In this document: positions 13,421 to 26,416 of the stretch, one piece after another
How the letters are laid out: each line of letters starts with the position of its first letter
Position numbering within the stretch: the stretch's first letter is position 1
Assembly: GCA_951213105.1 (NCBI GenBank)
Contig: OX578142.1
Span: 119,082,854 to 119,146,853 of the forward strand
Reading direction: 5' to 3'
DNA length: 64,000 nt
DNA from: Amaurobius ferox
Lineage: Eukaryota > Arthropoda > Arachnida > Araneae > Amaurobiidae
Program-made: the position numbers and the translations under genes
Notes under the pieces: generated by a model
What the model saw: only the letters and a program-made list of their open reading frames with translations
The model's database searches: none
What the model was told of the DNA's origin: nothing

Positions 13421-13729
13421 ATTGCGTACTGGGGATGCTATCAATATTGGTAATTGTTAATTTATAGTTGTGTGAAATATAAGTTAATAGTCTTACATGT
13501 TGTCATTCGGAAAAGCACAAATGTACAATTCAATTGTTATACTGTGCAGTGGATTTTTCCATCATTTTTCCACTGTGGAAGATTTAAATTCATTGCATTA
13601 TACAAAGAAAGGCATGTGCTATCGACATCAAATTTTTTGGTATATTAAGCGCAATGAAGGTTCCAGAGTTTACAGTTTTAGGGAGTAATGACAATGTTGA
13701 AAGGTGATTTGATTTTTTTTTTTGTGTGT

Positions 13730-14420
13730 GTGTGTGTGTTTAAGTCAGAAGTGTTTAATTGGATTTGTCCGTCGGTTTAAAAATTTTTTTGTTCAGTTTG
13801 AGGTTCTGGAGCACAAGAAAGGGAAAGTTACGATGAGATGTCAAGAAGAGGAGGCTAGGGATTGGTTTGGTTCTATTTGTGACAAAGGGGGTAAGGTATG
13901 CTGCTTTTAAGGGTTTACCGTGGAACCGATGCGATGGCCTAAGGTTAAATGTGTTAGTTCCTCTATAAATCAGAGAACTGAAGGATAGTGTTATGCCAAC
14001 GATTACGATGTTGAGCAAAGACGGTCCATCCTCAGGTAAGTTATTGAAAGCAAGTAGTAAAGTTACAGGTTGCTCCAAGTCCGAAAGTATAGGTACTAGC
14101 GCTCGCAGTGTTGCAGCTAGACAGGTTAATTGTGTTAAAGCAGGTAGGTTTTGTAAGTGGGTTTTCTCGCGGATCTTGAATTTGAACTCTCAAACGACGT
14201 CTGCCGATAATTTTCGAAGCATATGGACCAGTTTATGGTGTTATGGTGCGATTATTCCCCGTTGCTTACTAGGAGAAAGAAAAGTTTAGGTTTTGCAAGG
14301 TTCCTGAAAGTCAATGATGGCGTTAGAGCCAGAAATAAACCACAGGGACTAAGTTGGATGAGAGAAGGATTTGGGTTGAGTTTGCTGAGTGCAGCCGAGG
14401 GGCCCAGCAAGTATTTTTGA
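13730..14420 (+). other. Possible decayed coding segment
   Basis: GC-richer than its flanks, with plus-strand frames of 62, 98 and 65 codons in succession. One stretch (FEVLEHKKGKVTMRCQEEEA) resembles in style the ORF1/gag-like region of non-LTR elements, but I cannot confirm a family. Frames change and stops interrupt, so if real it is a pseudogene. It could also be a chance low-stop region. Confidence 0.25.
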
Positions 14421-17400
14421 TTGGGAAGGGGTAATTGGTTGTGTAAATTATTTGTTGTGTTTGTTTCGGATGTCTCATTGTGTGGAATATATAAGTCCTG
14501 GCATTTTAGTTTTGTAATGTTCTGTTCAGATTCAGTTTTGGGTTGCGCTTTGTGTCCTGATTCAAGTTTAGAATAAGGTTTTCCCGATTTTTGTAGGTTA
14601 ATTGTTTGTGTTTTGGTATTGGGTAGAGTTTTATGAAATCGTGCTTTTTCTGTAATAGGTTTTGTTTGATAAGGTTTTTTTAAAGGTTATTAGGATTTTG
14701 TAAAGTAATAAAAATTCATTGAGGCCTACTCAACTGTGTTTAAATGTTTGTGTTACGGAAAAATGTTAATGTTGAATTTCAATATCTACCATTTAGATGT
14801 TTTGAAAAATGCTTTTGAAAAGTGTTATGAAAAATGTAAAGTGGATTTACATGTACTTTCCTGAGAATGTGAAAGGCCGTACATTTTCCCTGCAATCATA
14901 GATGTTAATCGTATTTTAGCGCATAACATATATTAATCATATTTCTAATTACACGGTGTGTTATCAGCTAAACGAAAATTGTGACCTAAAATGATTACCC
15001 ACCGCAATTTATTTAAATTTTGTCGTTCCAATTTGCACACTAAGATAGCGTTTGTACTTTCGCTATCTAGTTTCAGAAAAATTAGCTCATTCTTTTTCCT
15101 ATAAGCAAGCAAACCTCATTAGACCACAAGCCTTAGTCTCTCCTAATAAAGAAATTATACAAAATTATAAATTTTCCAGATTTAATAAATTATGTATATT
15201 AACGTATATTGCAGAATATAAAGGCTTTTCAGCTATTACTTACACTGTAGATAATAGCGTGCCATTAGACAGTACATTTAGACATATTTGGAGCTATTTC
15301 GAATACTAATTTTATATTATTTTCGAAATGTATTTTTAACATATATTTAATCTTTAAGAAATATATTTAAATATATTCTTCGAAGAATCTGCAGACGTCT
15401 AGATAAAGTACGTCTGCAACTCAGGATCGAGTAGATAACAATTATACAGTCACTATGGAACGGTAAAAGATAACCTAACACTTTCCACTCTCTAATTAAT
15501 ATCCATAAATACTGAACACGATTTTTGGGTGAGGAATTAAAACTTTTTAATATAATTTTTTAATAATAATTTTTAAATAAATTTTTTTATAAGAGTTTGA
15601 TTTCAAAGATCAGCTGTAGATATATCCTTTTCCACTTATTTTGCCTTCCCAAACACAAAACTACTGAAGTCTCAAAATAACCAACCCATCAAATTCACTT
15701 TTATGTAGTTTATCTCAATTTTTCTTATTTTCATAAACTTTTTAAATTTCTTTTAAACTGCTTTTATATAGTTAATTCTTATTTCTTGGCATTTTATAAT
15801 GCATAAAATGAAATGTTACAAGACCTCAAATTCCTCACAATAAATCATCATATGACATACCTGCATTGCTGCAATGTATTTTTTCCAAGCGCATTCTTTA
15901 ATTTCTTATTCAATATCTTCAGTTTTTAAATGCCGTATTTCTCAACTGATCCTTGTCGGCAACATCTGTCTTTGCAGATTAAAGCACATCTAGGATAAAA
16001 GGGTACATAAATAGGAACAAAAGTATTCTTACTGATACATGTGATCAAATATTTAGAGTACTTTTCCAACTTGACCGATGAACTTTTACACTTGAGAGTA
16101 TTTGCTCGCCGAAGATTCGCATCTGGCCATTTGTGTTTCTGATCAGGTTCAGTTTGAATTATTTCTGTATGTTCATTCGTTGACTCTTCTATTACCTATC
16201 TTGGTCCTTTAATTCATTCATTGACTATGGTCTTTTAAATTTCTGAGTATTGAAATTAAGGTTTACGCTCTTTTTGAAAAGTTTAATTCATTAACATTAA
16301 GAATGCTGTATAGAAACATGCGTATATATTTACTTAAATACCACTTTTTGCCTTCTCTATAGTACATAGTATATACTATAGAGAAAGTACTGTGATGGGG
16401 TAAAAAAATCCAATCCTCGGATTTTCATGGATCTGCACGTATTAAGTATCCCTGAATGCAAAGCGAATCAACATTTTTCAGTGTTCTTGTTCACCTGTGC
16501 GCATGGTAAGTGTTGAACAAATTGAAAACATCATACAAAATTTGATATTAATATAGCAATCGCAGATCTTTTAGACGTGTAACTCGTTCAGACTAGCAAA
16601 GTTTAATTTATATTCTCTCTATATTAAAAAAAGTAGTCGCCGATACAGAAATATAAAATGTGGTACACTTGTAGAGAAAAGTTTCAGAAATACGCTGAAA
16701 TAAACAGTTTTTTATATATATTGTATTGTTAAAAATATTTAATATCAAAGTCAAAGACAAAATATTTTAGCTGCGAGTTCTCGTTCTGGATAGACTAACA
16801 ATAGCAAGACCGTGAAGTTTTGCAGACAGGTACCTACATAGCTGAATTTTTGCAAGACAGAACCCTTTTTTTAATTTCGATGTAGTTTACGAGATATTTT
16901 ACTTTTTATGCACTTCTGAAGTGAAAAATGTTCTTTCATTTTGGCATGTCCATCGATTTTCTCTGCCATAGATATGGATTCAGTATCAAATTTTGTAGAC
17001 GCATTTCTAGTCCTGGAAATGCCACTTCAAATCCTTACGAAAATTCGTATGAATGCACGAAATAAATACGTAAAAAAGACAAAAATGCATCAAAAATTAA
17101 GTAACATCATTTTCCCTCATATAAAGGCTCCTTATTGCTGGTCCTTTTATTTTATTTTTTAATAAACATTTTACCTTATTAAGTATGTTAGTGATCATAT
17201 TTTGAAGGATGCGTTCATTGAGTAGAACATTTATGACCGTTTTGTAAAATATTAACATAACCTTTCCTGGTATATAACATTAAAAGTGGTTATGTAACTT
17301 TTCTTGTCAATTCATAAAACTGCTTTCATATGTCAATGAAACATGTTCATTTTAGTTTGTTCTCAAAGGTTCCTAAAGTTTCAAAATTTCTAGTTTATCA

Positions 17401-18179
17401 CATGTATAAAAGCAAATATACTTAAAATCAGGAATTAAAAACTCAAAGCTTAATAATTAAATGTACATAATAAATTGTGAAGTACGCAAAACAATTTATA
17501 TTAAACTTTATTTTATAGATTTCACAATAGTTATGATCAGAAGCGAATACAGATAAAATTTTGACAGTCTCTGTATAATATAACTCGAGTTCATATAGAA
17601 AAATGTTAAATTATTTTCTAAGTGAGCAAGCATAGTATAGAAAAGTTGTAGGTGGTAATTAAATATGTTATCTATGTTTTTCACTAAACACATTTTTGAA
17701 GCAATTTTGGACGAAAATTTTTTTTTTTCAAAATTGGCTATTGATAAAGCTCAAATGACGACTGATATGCATCAGCGTTAAAGTCTGAAGGGAGAGTGGA
17801 CGACTCACTATGGATTTCCACTTCCGATTATTGATATGACATTTTCCATTAAAAAAATTTATTTTTCCTCGCAAAGTGTATTATTCAGAATAGGCTATAG
17901 AAATAATAAAATTCAATATCAAATTTTGGAGGTAATGTGAGAGTTCACTAAGGATTTACACCTCATGTTTTCGTGCACTTCAGGTTGAAAAGTTTTCATC
18001 AATTTCAGATTATGACAATTATGGACAATTATGAACAATTATTACTTAGATTATGACAATTATGAATTCAGCATCAAATTACATAGAGGGTAGGCTGTTA
18101 CTAAAGATTTTAACTGCTTTTTCCCCAATACAGGTTCAAATATTTGAATTTTCCTTCGGACATCTATTTCTCCGAATCA
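14421..18179. other. AT-rich sequence, short repeats only
   Basis: No supported gene in about 3.7 kb. A short palindrome with arms TTCTCTATAGTA and TACTATAGAGAA lies at 16353-16385. From about 16.9 kb onward a loosely repeated phrase (ATTCAGTATCAAATT and variants followed by a GGAGGTAATG-like block) recurs at about 16975, 17918, 18064 and again at 20270, suggesting a degenerate roughly 200-bp repeat. Confidence 0.4.
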
Positions 18180-20242
18180 TTAACACTTTACAACAAAGTT
18201 GAAAAGTGTTTATGACTTTGTTCATTCTGTCTGTCTGTCTGTCTGTCTGTCTGTCCGTTAGCACGATAACAGCCGTAAAAATGAGTTTATCAAAATGAAA
18301 TTTTAGTATGTTGTTCAGACGGTCTGTAGGACCTATGGGAATATAAATAAATAATATCACCCGATTAGTTTTTTATTGAACCCGGGTTGAAAAAATGAAA
18401 TACATTGAACCCTATGGGACCTAATTTTTCAAACATTTTTTAAGTAAATTTAAAATTCACGAATTGCTTCGAAATTTTTAGGAAATATTCACATTATCCC
18501 ATAGAATATATAAAAAAAAATTCAGTAAAATATGTTAAGTAGTTTTTTAATTAAAAAAATTATTTAATATAGGGAAAAAAACAAATTCAATTAAATTCTG
18601 ACTTTGGGATATCTTCCAGAAAGAAAAGAGAGAGATATTATATAATAAATATCTCTCCATTTGTTTAAACGTTTTGCATATGGGAGTGGCTTCATATTTT
18701 AAAATAATTTGGTAGATAACAATTTTTCATTTTTTTTAAATTTTATATAACTCTTCATGATAAATTTAATTGATGGCATTTTAAATGCACTTTCCTACGC
18801 CCTAGAGAGTTAAAATTTGGTACACAGCTTAAATTTGTTGAACATTTTATTCGACAAAAATTTGATGGATCTTTAAATATAGATCATACATTTTTTTCGA
18901 AATGGCCTGAAAATAATCCCCGTTCACTTCTATAAATCATTGGTGTAATATTGTTAAAAATTCTGATGTGGACAGCACATGTCTTTCCCTGCAGACTCAT
19001 AGTCGTTCTCTTTATTTATTCAATGATAATTTGAGTTTATCTGCACAACATAAGTATTTTAAATGACATTGAACACGTTAAACTTAAATTTGGTTCTCAT
19101 TTGATAGCTGGACTTATTGTCAAAGGTGGCGTAGCGAAAACGCGAAAAAACTAGAATATCTCAAGAACGGCTAGTCCTAGAGTAGTGGGGTTAGTCTTAT
19201 TCTTTTTGTTGTCAAAAATCATATATAAAATAGGAATTTAATTGATATAATTGAGCACACGTAGTCTTTTATTTTTATATATAACGATTTTTGCTGGCCA
19301 TTTCGCAAAAATAGCCCGTTCCTTTTTCCCGAATCGTAGTAGAATAACCTACAAATGATTTATATACAAAATTTTGTTAAATTTGGTATATAAATCACTT
19401 GTAGGTTATTGAAATATTATACTCCAAATATTGTTAAATTTGGTTCATTAGTTTTTAGCTAGAGTGGATAAAGGCAATTTCTGCGGCCATTTCGCAAAGA
19501 AGGCAGATTCTTTTATTACGAATCGTACTATAATCTAATGAACATCAGGATTTCCCACAAAAAACATACCTACCAAATTGTATGAAATTCGGTCCATTAG
19601 TTTTTCAATTAGAGTGGATGTAATATCCACACAGGCACACAGAAACATACACAAATACACCCTTACACACACAGACGTCTTCCTAAAAGTAGTTTTTTCG
19701 TGTTCTAGAAGTCCCAAAACGTGTAGATCCTTTGAAAATTCGAGTTCCGATCTTCGGCACGATTCCAATACTTTGAGTACATACACATACACATATATAT
19801 TATCTGTGTATTATCTGTGTATCTAAATTCCGTGCCTATGCAATTACAATAGTTGTGATTTTAAATGATCCCTAAACTTTTATTATTTCTTCAAGGAAGC
19901 CTAATTTTAACATATGCAGAATGCAAATATCTCAAGCGATTGTAAGATGAATTACATAAGAATTGCTGAATTTTTTTCACACAAAATTATTTAGCTCTGG
20001 AGTCTGGAATACAAGTTATATGAATGAAATATTCATTGATTTTGCATAAAGAATCAGATGATTTATATTTCGATACAGTTTTAAATATTTAAGTATAATA
20101 AATTACTGTAGTACTGTGATAATGTAAAAGATATTACCACTGAATGAATCACATTTTAGAAATTTTTAAATGAAATTACATTTCAGTTGGAAAGTGTTTC
20201 ATAATCAATGCTTATGCATGATTGATCTTTCTTGTTTATAGA
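18180..20242 (+). repeat. Dispersed AT-rich repeat family, copy E (split)
   Basis: The microsatellite end of the family occupies 18180-18556 (TTAACACTTTACAACAAAG, then TCTG repeats). The hairpin end resumes at about 19813 and finishes at 20242 with ATGCATGATTGATCTTTCTT. Between them is about 1.26 kb that other copies lack, and roughly 150-190 bp of the normal unit is missing at the junction. This is an insertion accompanied by deletion. Confidence 0.65.
18557..19812. repeat. Unclassified insertion inside copy E
   Basis: This 1.26-kb segment interrupts the dispersed repeat. It contains a twice-occurring phrase (GGCCATTTCGCAAA followed by a short GC-rich block, at about 19297 and 19480) and a (CA)n-like stretch near 19630-19680. 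An 82-codon frame on either strand near 19.6 kb spans the simple repeat and is not credible as a gene. Class unknown. Confidence 0.45.
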
Positions 20243-20372
20243 TATAGTTTAGATGATGACTGGTATAGATTCAGCATCGAATTCTGAAGGAGGTAGGAGC
20301 GGTTACAGAAGGGATTTCTATTTTCGGTTGTGACGATGGTATTTCTAGGTTTTTTTTTTAATTTGCATGACT

Positions 20373-20387
20373 GTACGAAATAACTGT
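20373..20387. repeat. Target-site duplication of the 5S SINE (left)
   Basis: GTACGAAATAACTGT, identical to 20770-20784. These 15-bp direct repeats flank the SINE exactly and are the hallmark of LINE-mediated insertion. Confidence 0.9.
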
Positions 20388-20769
20388 TGTTGTTGAGACT
20401 CAGACCGTCCGATCTACCAGAAAGGTGTAAGGTAACCGTTTGGAGGACCGGGAAGTGCCACCCAATTTAAACCGGAACCCAGTGGGGAAGGCATCCACAG
20501 GGACCGTACCATCCGTCCCCTATCACCAACCTCTCGGAAGGACTTACGTACCCACATGTTTAACGTGATCGTACTCCGCATGAACACGGCGGCAGTTGTG
20601 GCAGCGTGCAAATCCAGCGCGCAAACCACCGGGCTAAAGCGCCCGAAATGTGCCAACAGCACGCAGTGTTCCCAGGTGGTCACCCACCCAAGTACTAACC
20701 GCGCCCAATGCAGCTTGACTTCAGTGATCTAACGAGAACCGGTTTTTTCTGCACGGTAGGGCCGTTGGC
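20388..20769 (-). mobile_element. 5S rRNA-derived SINE (SINE3-like)
   Basis: A 382-bp minus-strand element. Its 5' about 118 bp (20769 down to about 20652) reads as a 5S rRNA-like sequence starting GCCAACGGC and containing internal promoter blocks, including TTAGTACTTGGGTGGGTGAC (C-box region) and AACCGGTTCTCGT. The remaining about 260 bp is a GC-rich body of unknown origin, ending in a short (CAA)n tail. Perfect 15-bp target duplications flank it. Transcription would be by RNA polymerase III from the internal 5S promoter; mobilisation would need a partner LINE that recognises the tail. The head differs from a functional 5S gene at several positions and is fused to a tail, so it is not a 5S rRNA gene. 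Confidence 0.88.
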
Positions 20770-20784
20770 GTACGAAATAACTGT
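20770..20784. repeat. Target-site duplication of the 5S SINE (right)
   Basis: GTACGAAATAACTGT, identical to 20373-20387; it marks the 5' boundary of the minus-strand SINE. Confidence 0.9.
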
Positions 20785-21810
20785 GTGAAAGTGTATAAAT
20801 ATTATAAATAGATCCGCTGAAAATGAAATGTGCACACAACTTACCACCATATGAAGGCACACTCATAAATTTCTTGTTTTCAATACAATAGCAAGACTGG
20901 TGTTTGGAATTTTGATACATTAATTGCAGCTGAAATGCATTTTTATATAATACTTGTGCCCTTATAGTTCGGTTACGAAATACATCTACAAAATTGTATT
21001 CTAATACATAAATCTTTACAAAGTATATTTGACATCTATTTTAGTCCTTATTTCAAATAGTATGCCTGAAAATGTAAAAGAAAACATATGACCTCACTCT
21101 ACAGAAAGACTACTAAATCGAGTTACTTTCTAAATTTTTCGACTAAAAGCGTCTGATGCAAATTTATTTTGAAGCGGAGTGAAGTACAAAATAAAATATT
21201 ACATACTTCACGTATCAGGCGATAAATTATTGTTTCGATAATATTCTTTCATATATAGAGAGAATATTTTAAAATATTTAAGAAGCAAATATGTTTAAAT
21301 TAAGGTATACTGTATCTTATTATAATACTAGTATTTAAATCTGTCAAAGCCAAATACACTAAGACTTTTAAGAAATAATGTTGCAATATTTTGAGGATTG
21401 TTATTCCATTTTAAAATGGAATATATATAATATGTATATATTTGTAGCTTTTCATATCTTTGAGATTCTAACTATCCAGATTCCACTAATCGTAGCAACA
21501 TAAAATTTGGCGTGTTTCTGTTTTTATGGTACGATTTAATTCTACAGATGTTCAACATTATAAGGCCAGCCCGTCCTGGGCCCGCCGTAGAATTTTTACC
21601 TTTTAGTTGAGGACGCTCTATTATATAAATAAAATAAAAAACTGTCTGCCAAAGAACCACATTTGATTTAATTCCGTTGCTAAGCAACATATAATATTTC
21701 CCAAATTATTTGTTGCTTAAATGATATATGTTGCTTATTTTTAAATTACATGTTACGAAAAATAATCGTCTGAAGTATGACATTTCAATGCAAGATTTGA
21801 TAATGCGTTT
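20785..21810. other. AT-rich sequence; tail end is a host repeat for copy F
   Basis: No gene seen. The last about 150 bp (roughly 21660-21810, with GTTGCTAAGCAACATA and AAAATAATCGTCT) resembles the sequence at about 28100-28210. It belongs to a second repeat into which copies F and G of the dispersed family were inserted. Confidence 0.45.
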
Positions 21811-22914
21811 TTAACACTTTACAATATAGTTGAAAAATGTATATGACTTTGTTCATTCTGTTTGTCTGTATGTCTATCTGTTCGCATGGTAATTGCCATA
21901 AAAATAACTTTATCAAAATGAAATTCTGTGTCCGTTCTTATCAAAGTGAAATTCGGTCTGTGGGACCTATGGGCATATAAATGAATAATATCACCCAATT
22001 AGTTTTGGACTGAACCCGGGTTGAAAAAATGAAATATGTTGAACCCTTTGGGACCTAATTCTTCAAACATTTTTTAAGAGAATTTGAAATTTACAAATTG
22101 CTTCGAAAGTTTTAGAAAATATTCAAATTATCCCATAAAAAATATCAAAAAAATTTCAGCAAAATATATTTGGTAGTTTTTTAAATAAAATTTAAAATAT
22201 TAATTGCAGCCATATCATATGAAAAGATCTCGTGACACACTTCAAAAATAAAATTTGACATTCATCTTGTGTCAAAATCGTGATTTTTAAAATTCTTTTT
22301 ATTTGTATTTAGTGTTGCATCCGTCCTAAAACTACTTTATTTTTGCTTAATTTCTGTGCATCTATATTCAGAAATAACTCAATTACAATATATTTTAATT
22401 TAAATGATCATCAAACTTTGCTGAATTTCTTTAACTCAAAATTATTTAGCTCTGGAGTCTGCAATATGGTTGATATGAATGAAACATCCATTGATTTTAC
22501 ATAGATAAGCAGCCGATTTTATAGCAGACAATTGTATAACAGCCATTTTCGATGAAATTTTAAGCATAGTATTAAATTACTTTTACCTCCATAGTTTCAA
22601 GTTTTCAAGTGAAATAAATTATTGTAGTATTGTGATGAATAAAAGAATAGAATAAAAGTGTATGAATGAAATATTTACTGTCTTTTCATAGAGAGCCAGG
22701 CGATTTACATTTCAATGACGTCATTTGAATAACGTTCATTTTTTTCGATGAAGTTTTAAGTTTTCCAATATAATTTAATTATTGCTGTACTGTGATAATT
22801 TTGAAAGTATTACCGGCTGAATTTATCGCATTTTAGAGATGTTTAAATAAAATTGCAGTGCAGTTGGAAAGTGTTTCATAAACAATGCTTTATGCATGAT
22901 TGATCTTTCTTGTT
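21811..22914 (+). repeat. Dispersed AT-rich repeat family, copy F
   Basis: Near-complete copy of about 1.1 kb, from TTAACACTTTACAATATAG to the hairpin end (ATGCTTTATGCATGATTGAT). The flanking sequence (GCGTTTT before, ATAATTATCTCAACA after) is present without the insert at about 28201-28225. That empty site shows F to be a discrete insertion with at most a few bases of target duplication. Confidence 0.75.
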
Positions 22915-23074
22915 TATAATTATCTCAACAAGTCCTGGTCTTGAAAACGCGGATGAGGTTACCTACAGTGAAGTAGAGAATAACCATATTAAATTTAAAA
23001 AAATGTCAAAAACTGTATTTTTGTATAAAAAACAAGCAGGCAGACATTACATTTAAATAAATATATATATATAT
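22915..23074. repeat. Continuation of the host repeat interrupted by copy F
   Basis: ATAATTATCTCAACAAGTCC and the following GAAAACGCGGATGAGG parallel 28210-28262, where the corresponding sequence is uninterrupted. It ends in a TA microsatellite at the Tc1 insertion site. Confidence 0.55.
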
Positions 23075-24497
23075 AGACACTGGCTGAAAATAAAATCCCA
23101 ACAACAAGAAGAAATTAGTTTAGAGGAATGAAATTTAGTCAAAACAATTGTGTAGGTAACATATTTATTTGATTAAAGTTTCAAGGTCACAGATTAAAGT
23201 ATGTGCCAGAAAAGTCATTTCAAATGTGAAATGGTAGTACATTAATAACAGCTGTAGTCGCCGTGATTTTAAATGCAAAGCATGCAAACGTGCATGCATT
23301 GTGTCGTACAGGTGCCGTATGTCATTTTGTGGGAAGGAGTTCCATGCCTGTTGTACTCGGTCAGTCAAATCAGCAGCTGTTAATGCTGGTTGCGGATGAC
23401 GTTGGATTTGTCTTCCAATAATGTCCCATACATGCTTGATGGGAGAATGATCTGGTGATCTCACAGGCCAAGGCAACATGTCGACACTCTGTAGAGCACG
23501 TTGGGTGACACGTTGGGTATGAGGATGCGCGTTATACTGTTGGAAAACACCCTCTTGAGTACTACTCGTGAATGGCAGCACAACCGGTTCAATCACCAGT
23601 CTGATATACAAATTTGCCCTCCAGGTGCTTGGGATAAAGACGAGAGTGCTCCTGCTCTCATAGGAAATGGCTCCCCAGACCATAACTTCTGGTGTAGGTC
23701 TAGTGTGTCTACACCGCAAACAGCTTGGTTCCAAGCGCTCACCTGGCCTCCTACTTACTAACATACGACCATCACTGGCACCAAGACAGAAATGGCTCTC
23801 ATCTGAGAATACAACAGATCTCCACTTCGTCCTCCAATGAGCTCTAGCTTAACACCACTGACGTCGCAGATGGCAGTGATTCGGAGTTAGTGGTATGAAC
23901 GCTACAGGCCGTCTGGCTTGGAGCTGTCCCTAAAGTAATCGATTTCTTACAGTTCGCTGTGCCACTTTGGGGCCAACAGAAGCTATAATTGCTGCTACAG
24001 ATGCAGTACAATCCGCCACAGTCATGCAGCGAATATGGCGGTCTACCTTCTTAGTAGTGGCCCGTGTGCGGCCGGACCCCAGTCTTCTTGAGACAGTACT
24101 TTCCCGTGACCACTACTGCCAACAATCATGCACAGTGATACATCCATACCAAGTCTTTCTGCAATATCGCGGGAAAAAAATCCACCTTCTCGTAGCCCTA
24201 TTATACGGCCTCGTTCAAACTCACTAAGCTGCTGATACTGCCTTCTTCGTCTCCTTAAAAGCATTATTGACTCAAACCTAGCTCACAACGTCCAATCCGG
24301 ACGATAAATAACTCTCACGAAGTTTGCATCGTGTATTTAAAGCAAACCTGATTTGCATGATCATAGTGGCGCTACTAGCGCCACTCTTATTCGTTTAACC
24401 CGAAATTTGAATAGGCGTCATCTTTCATATGTGCAAAAATGCGCCTCCCAAATTTCGTTTTACCAGCACAACTCCTTCTTGGTGTTGGGACTTGGTA
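23075..24497 (-). mobile_element. Tc1/mariner-like transposon, defective
   Basis: About 1.42 kb bounded on both sides by TA-rich microsatellites, so the TA target duplication cannot be placed exactly. Imperfect terminal inverted repeats are visible: TCCCAACAACAAGAAG at the left matches the complement of the right end, which reads TCCCAACACCAAGAAGGAG when inverted. The left end carries about ten extra bases outside the match. A single transposase remnant fills the interior on the minus strand. Confidence 0.85.
23165..24264 (-). pseudogene. Tc1-like transposase remnant
   Basis: Minus-strand remnant in order: an N-terminal helix-turn-helix (LSEFERGRIIGLREGG... AERLGM) from 24264, then the first catalytic Asp region (VVFSDESHF) near 23790, and the C-terminal half in the 199-codon frame at 23165-23764. 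Frames change between the parts. The second catalytic motif reads QQYNAHPHT (Tyr where the family has Asp) and the third reads SPDHSPIKHVWD (Lys where Glu is expected). Together with the frameshifts this makes it inactive. Family assignment to Tc1 DD34E transposases is firm from these motifs; the exact subfamily is not determined. Confidence 0.88.
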
Positions 24498-24521
24498 TAT
24501 ATATATATATACATAATAGTA

Positions 24522-26019
24522 AAAATTGAAAGATTGGACATGAAGTCAGCCAGCAGGTAATACAAAAAAGGCCTAGGGGGATTGTGACCCCTAGTTCCCG
24601 TTTACAGGTCGACTTTTCCACCAATGGCAACACTCACGGACCCATGCATTACCTGCGGTTAAATTCAGTACAACGTCGAAACAGAAGACGCCCATGCGAA
24701 GTATATATCAAACGTAAAAGGAAAAAATCCCCCAACATAAGAGAAATTTAATTGAAACGACACATAAAACTAAACCTACTTAAAATATACGAACTACAAA
24801 TACCTTACATCCATCCAAATCACTCGCGTCAATTTTACACGCTTAAATATTTCCTCGCTGTATCGATGCCATTTTATTTCCTGAAATAAAGGTGTTGCCA
24901 AAATCCCTACTGAACGCATCGAAAACTTTACTATGTACCACATTATAACACTGACAAATTAATATTAAAGGATAATTTTCTGTTATTGCTTCCTTAATAA
25001 ATATAGAATCATTTTTGATCCTATCCTTTCCATAAGAATGCATTCTTTCACTACGTTTAAAGTGATTAATGACTATATTGCGAAATATCCTGTTACTTAA
25101 ATTAGAATACCAGTTAATTATATAACGTATTCTAGAACTGTATTGTCTTCTTTTATCATAAATAGTATAACACGTTGTCTTGCTAGGTGTTAAATGTATA
25201 CTTATATCCAGATAGTTGATTGCCTTTGTTTTATCTGAGACATTCTCAATAAGATTTAATCAAGCTGGATAAAAGGAAAAATCAAATTCATACCCGTCTC
25301 CTGTGTTTTCGTATGCTATGAGGATGTCATCAATAAATCGAAAGTATACCATTTCGTTTATAAAGTGATTTCCTTGTTCATAATGGTGCAAATATAGATT
25401 TGCTAATAATGTTGAGCACCCTCCACCCATTGGCACGCCTTTAATTTGTTTGTAATATTCAGTACCATTATACAATATATTTTCATACAATACGATGTCC
25501 AAAACGTGTTTAAACTTTTGAATTGCGACACTTTGTTGTAATTCAAATGTCTCATGTATTTGCGTCAATATACTATATAGATCCTCCAAATTTATATTGT
25601 TGAATAGATCTTGGAAATCATAGCTTCTATATAATTGGTTAACAGGTAGTTTGTTCAAAATTCCCAAAACTTGATCGCTGTTTTTTATCATGACGGAACC
25701 ATTTTTTAAAATATGATTCAATACAGGTTGTAGATATGACTTCAGTAGCGTATTAGCCCTTGTGGTATAAGTTTTAAATGCTACTGTAACTGGACGAAAC
25801 TTCACTGGTTTTTTGTGAAGTTTGGGAATCAAGACCAATTACGGGTAACGGATATGTTTCAAATCAATTCCAATTCGCTTATGAAGTGCACAAATTCGAT
25901 TATTAATTTCATTGTGTTGCACATTGAGCTTTTTATAGATTTAATCATTTTGATAACTCTCTTTAAGAATCTTCATATAGTATGCTATGCATGTGAAAGT
26001 GAAATTAGATGCTGCCTTG
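24522..26019 (-). repeat. Left arm of a 1.5-kb inverted repeat (PLE copy 1)
   Basis: This arm is the near-exact reverse complement of 26417-27913. Outer ends: GGACATGAAGTCAGCC on the left against the complement of GGCCTTTTATGTATTACC and GACTTCATCTCCAATC on the right. The inner end is GCTGCCTTG at 26011-26019 facing CAAGGCAGC at 26417-26425. Divergence is a few percent by eye. A 397-bp spacer separates the arms. Confidence 0.88.
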
Positions 26020-26416
26020 TCTGTGTAGGTAACTGCATATTTGTTCCATAAATCATTCAGTTCGTCACCATTTACATTACTCTCTTCTCGTTTTTTAATT
26101 GAAGGTTGATAAAATCGACGAAATTGAAAGTTTACACGATCTCGCCATTCATCAAATGCATTCATAGGCAAACAGTATTTTATTGCCATATTATATATAA
26201 ATTCCTTCAATTCCTTATAGTAATTCCCATATATATCATGAAATTCCTCTGACCTGAATTTAGTACCTTTATCAAACGCTTTTCGTAGTTGACTCGTATT
26301 AATCACGTTCAAATCGCCAGTCACTATGTGTTTATGATCATCATCTGTAAATGGGCTTGATGTACACTGACACATCAGATTTTCATATTGCCACATATTC
26401 TTACCAATTTCACTTT
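24843..26416 (-). pseudogene. Penelope-like reverse transcriptase, copy 1 (broken)
   Basis: Read on the minus strand: an N-terminal part in the spacer (about 26416-25941, with WNKYAVTYTDKAASNF), then RT in the frame at 25838-25260. RT blocks are PKLHKKPVKFRPVT, YDFQDLFNNINLEDL (motif A, F-D-x-x-x-L-F), GVPMGGGCSTLLANLYL (motif B) and FRFIDDILIAY (motif C, with DD). A C-terminal fragment (HSYGKDRIKNDSIF) lies at 25043-24843. Stops or frameshifts fall near 25941 and 25260, so it is inactive. The KLHK..KFR and G-P-M-G-G-G style fits Penelope-like elements better than LINE or LTR RTs; no GIY-YIG endonuclease is visible. A related RT lineage remains possible. Confidence 0.65.

Noticed and set aside
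20652..20769. Functional 5S rRNA gene on the minus strand
   Set aside because: It has several substitutions, is fused to a 260-bp tail and is flanked by target duplications, so it is a SINE head.
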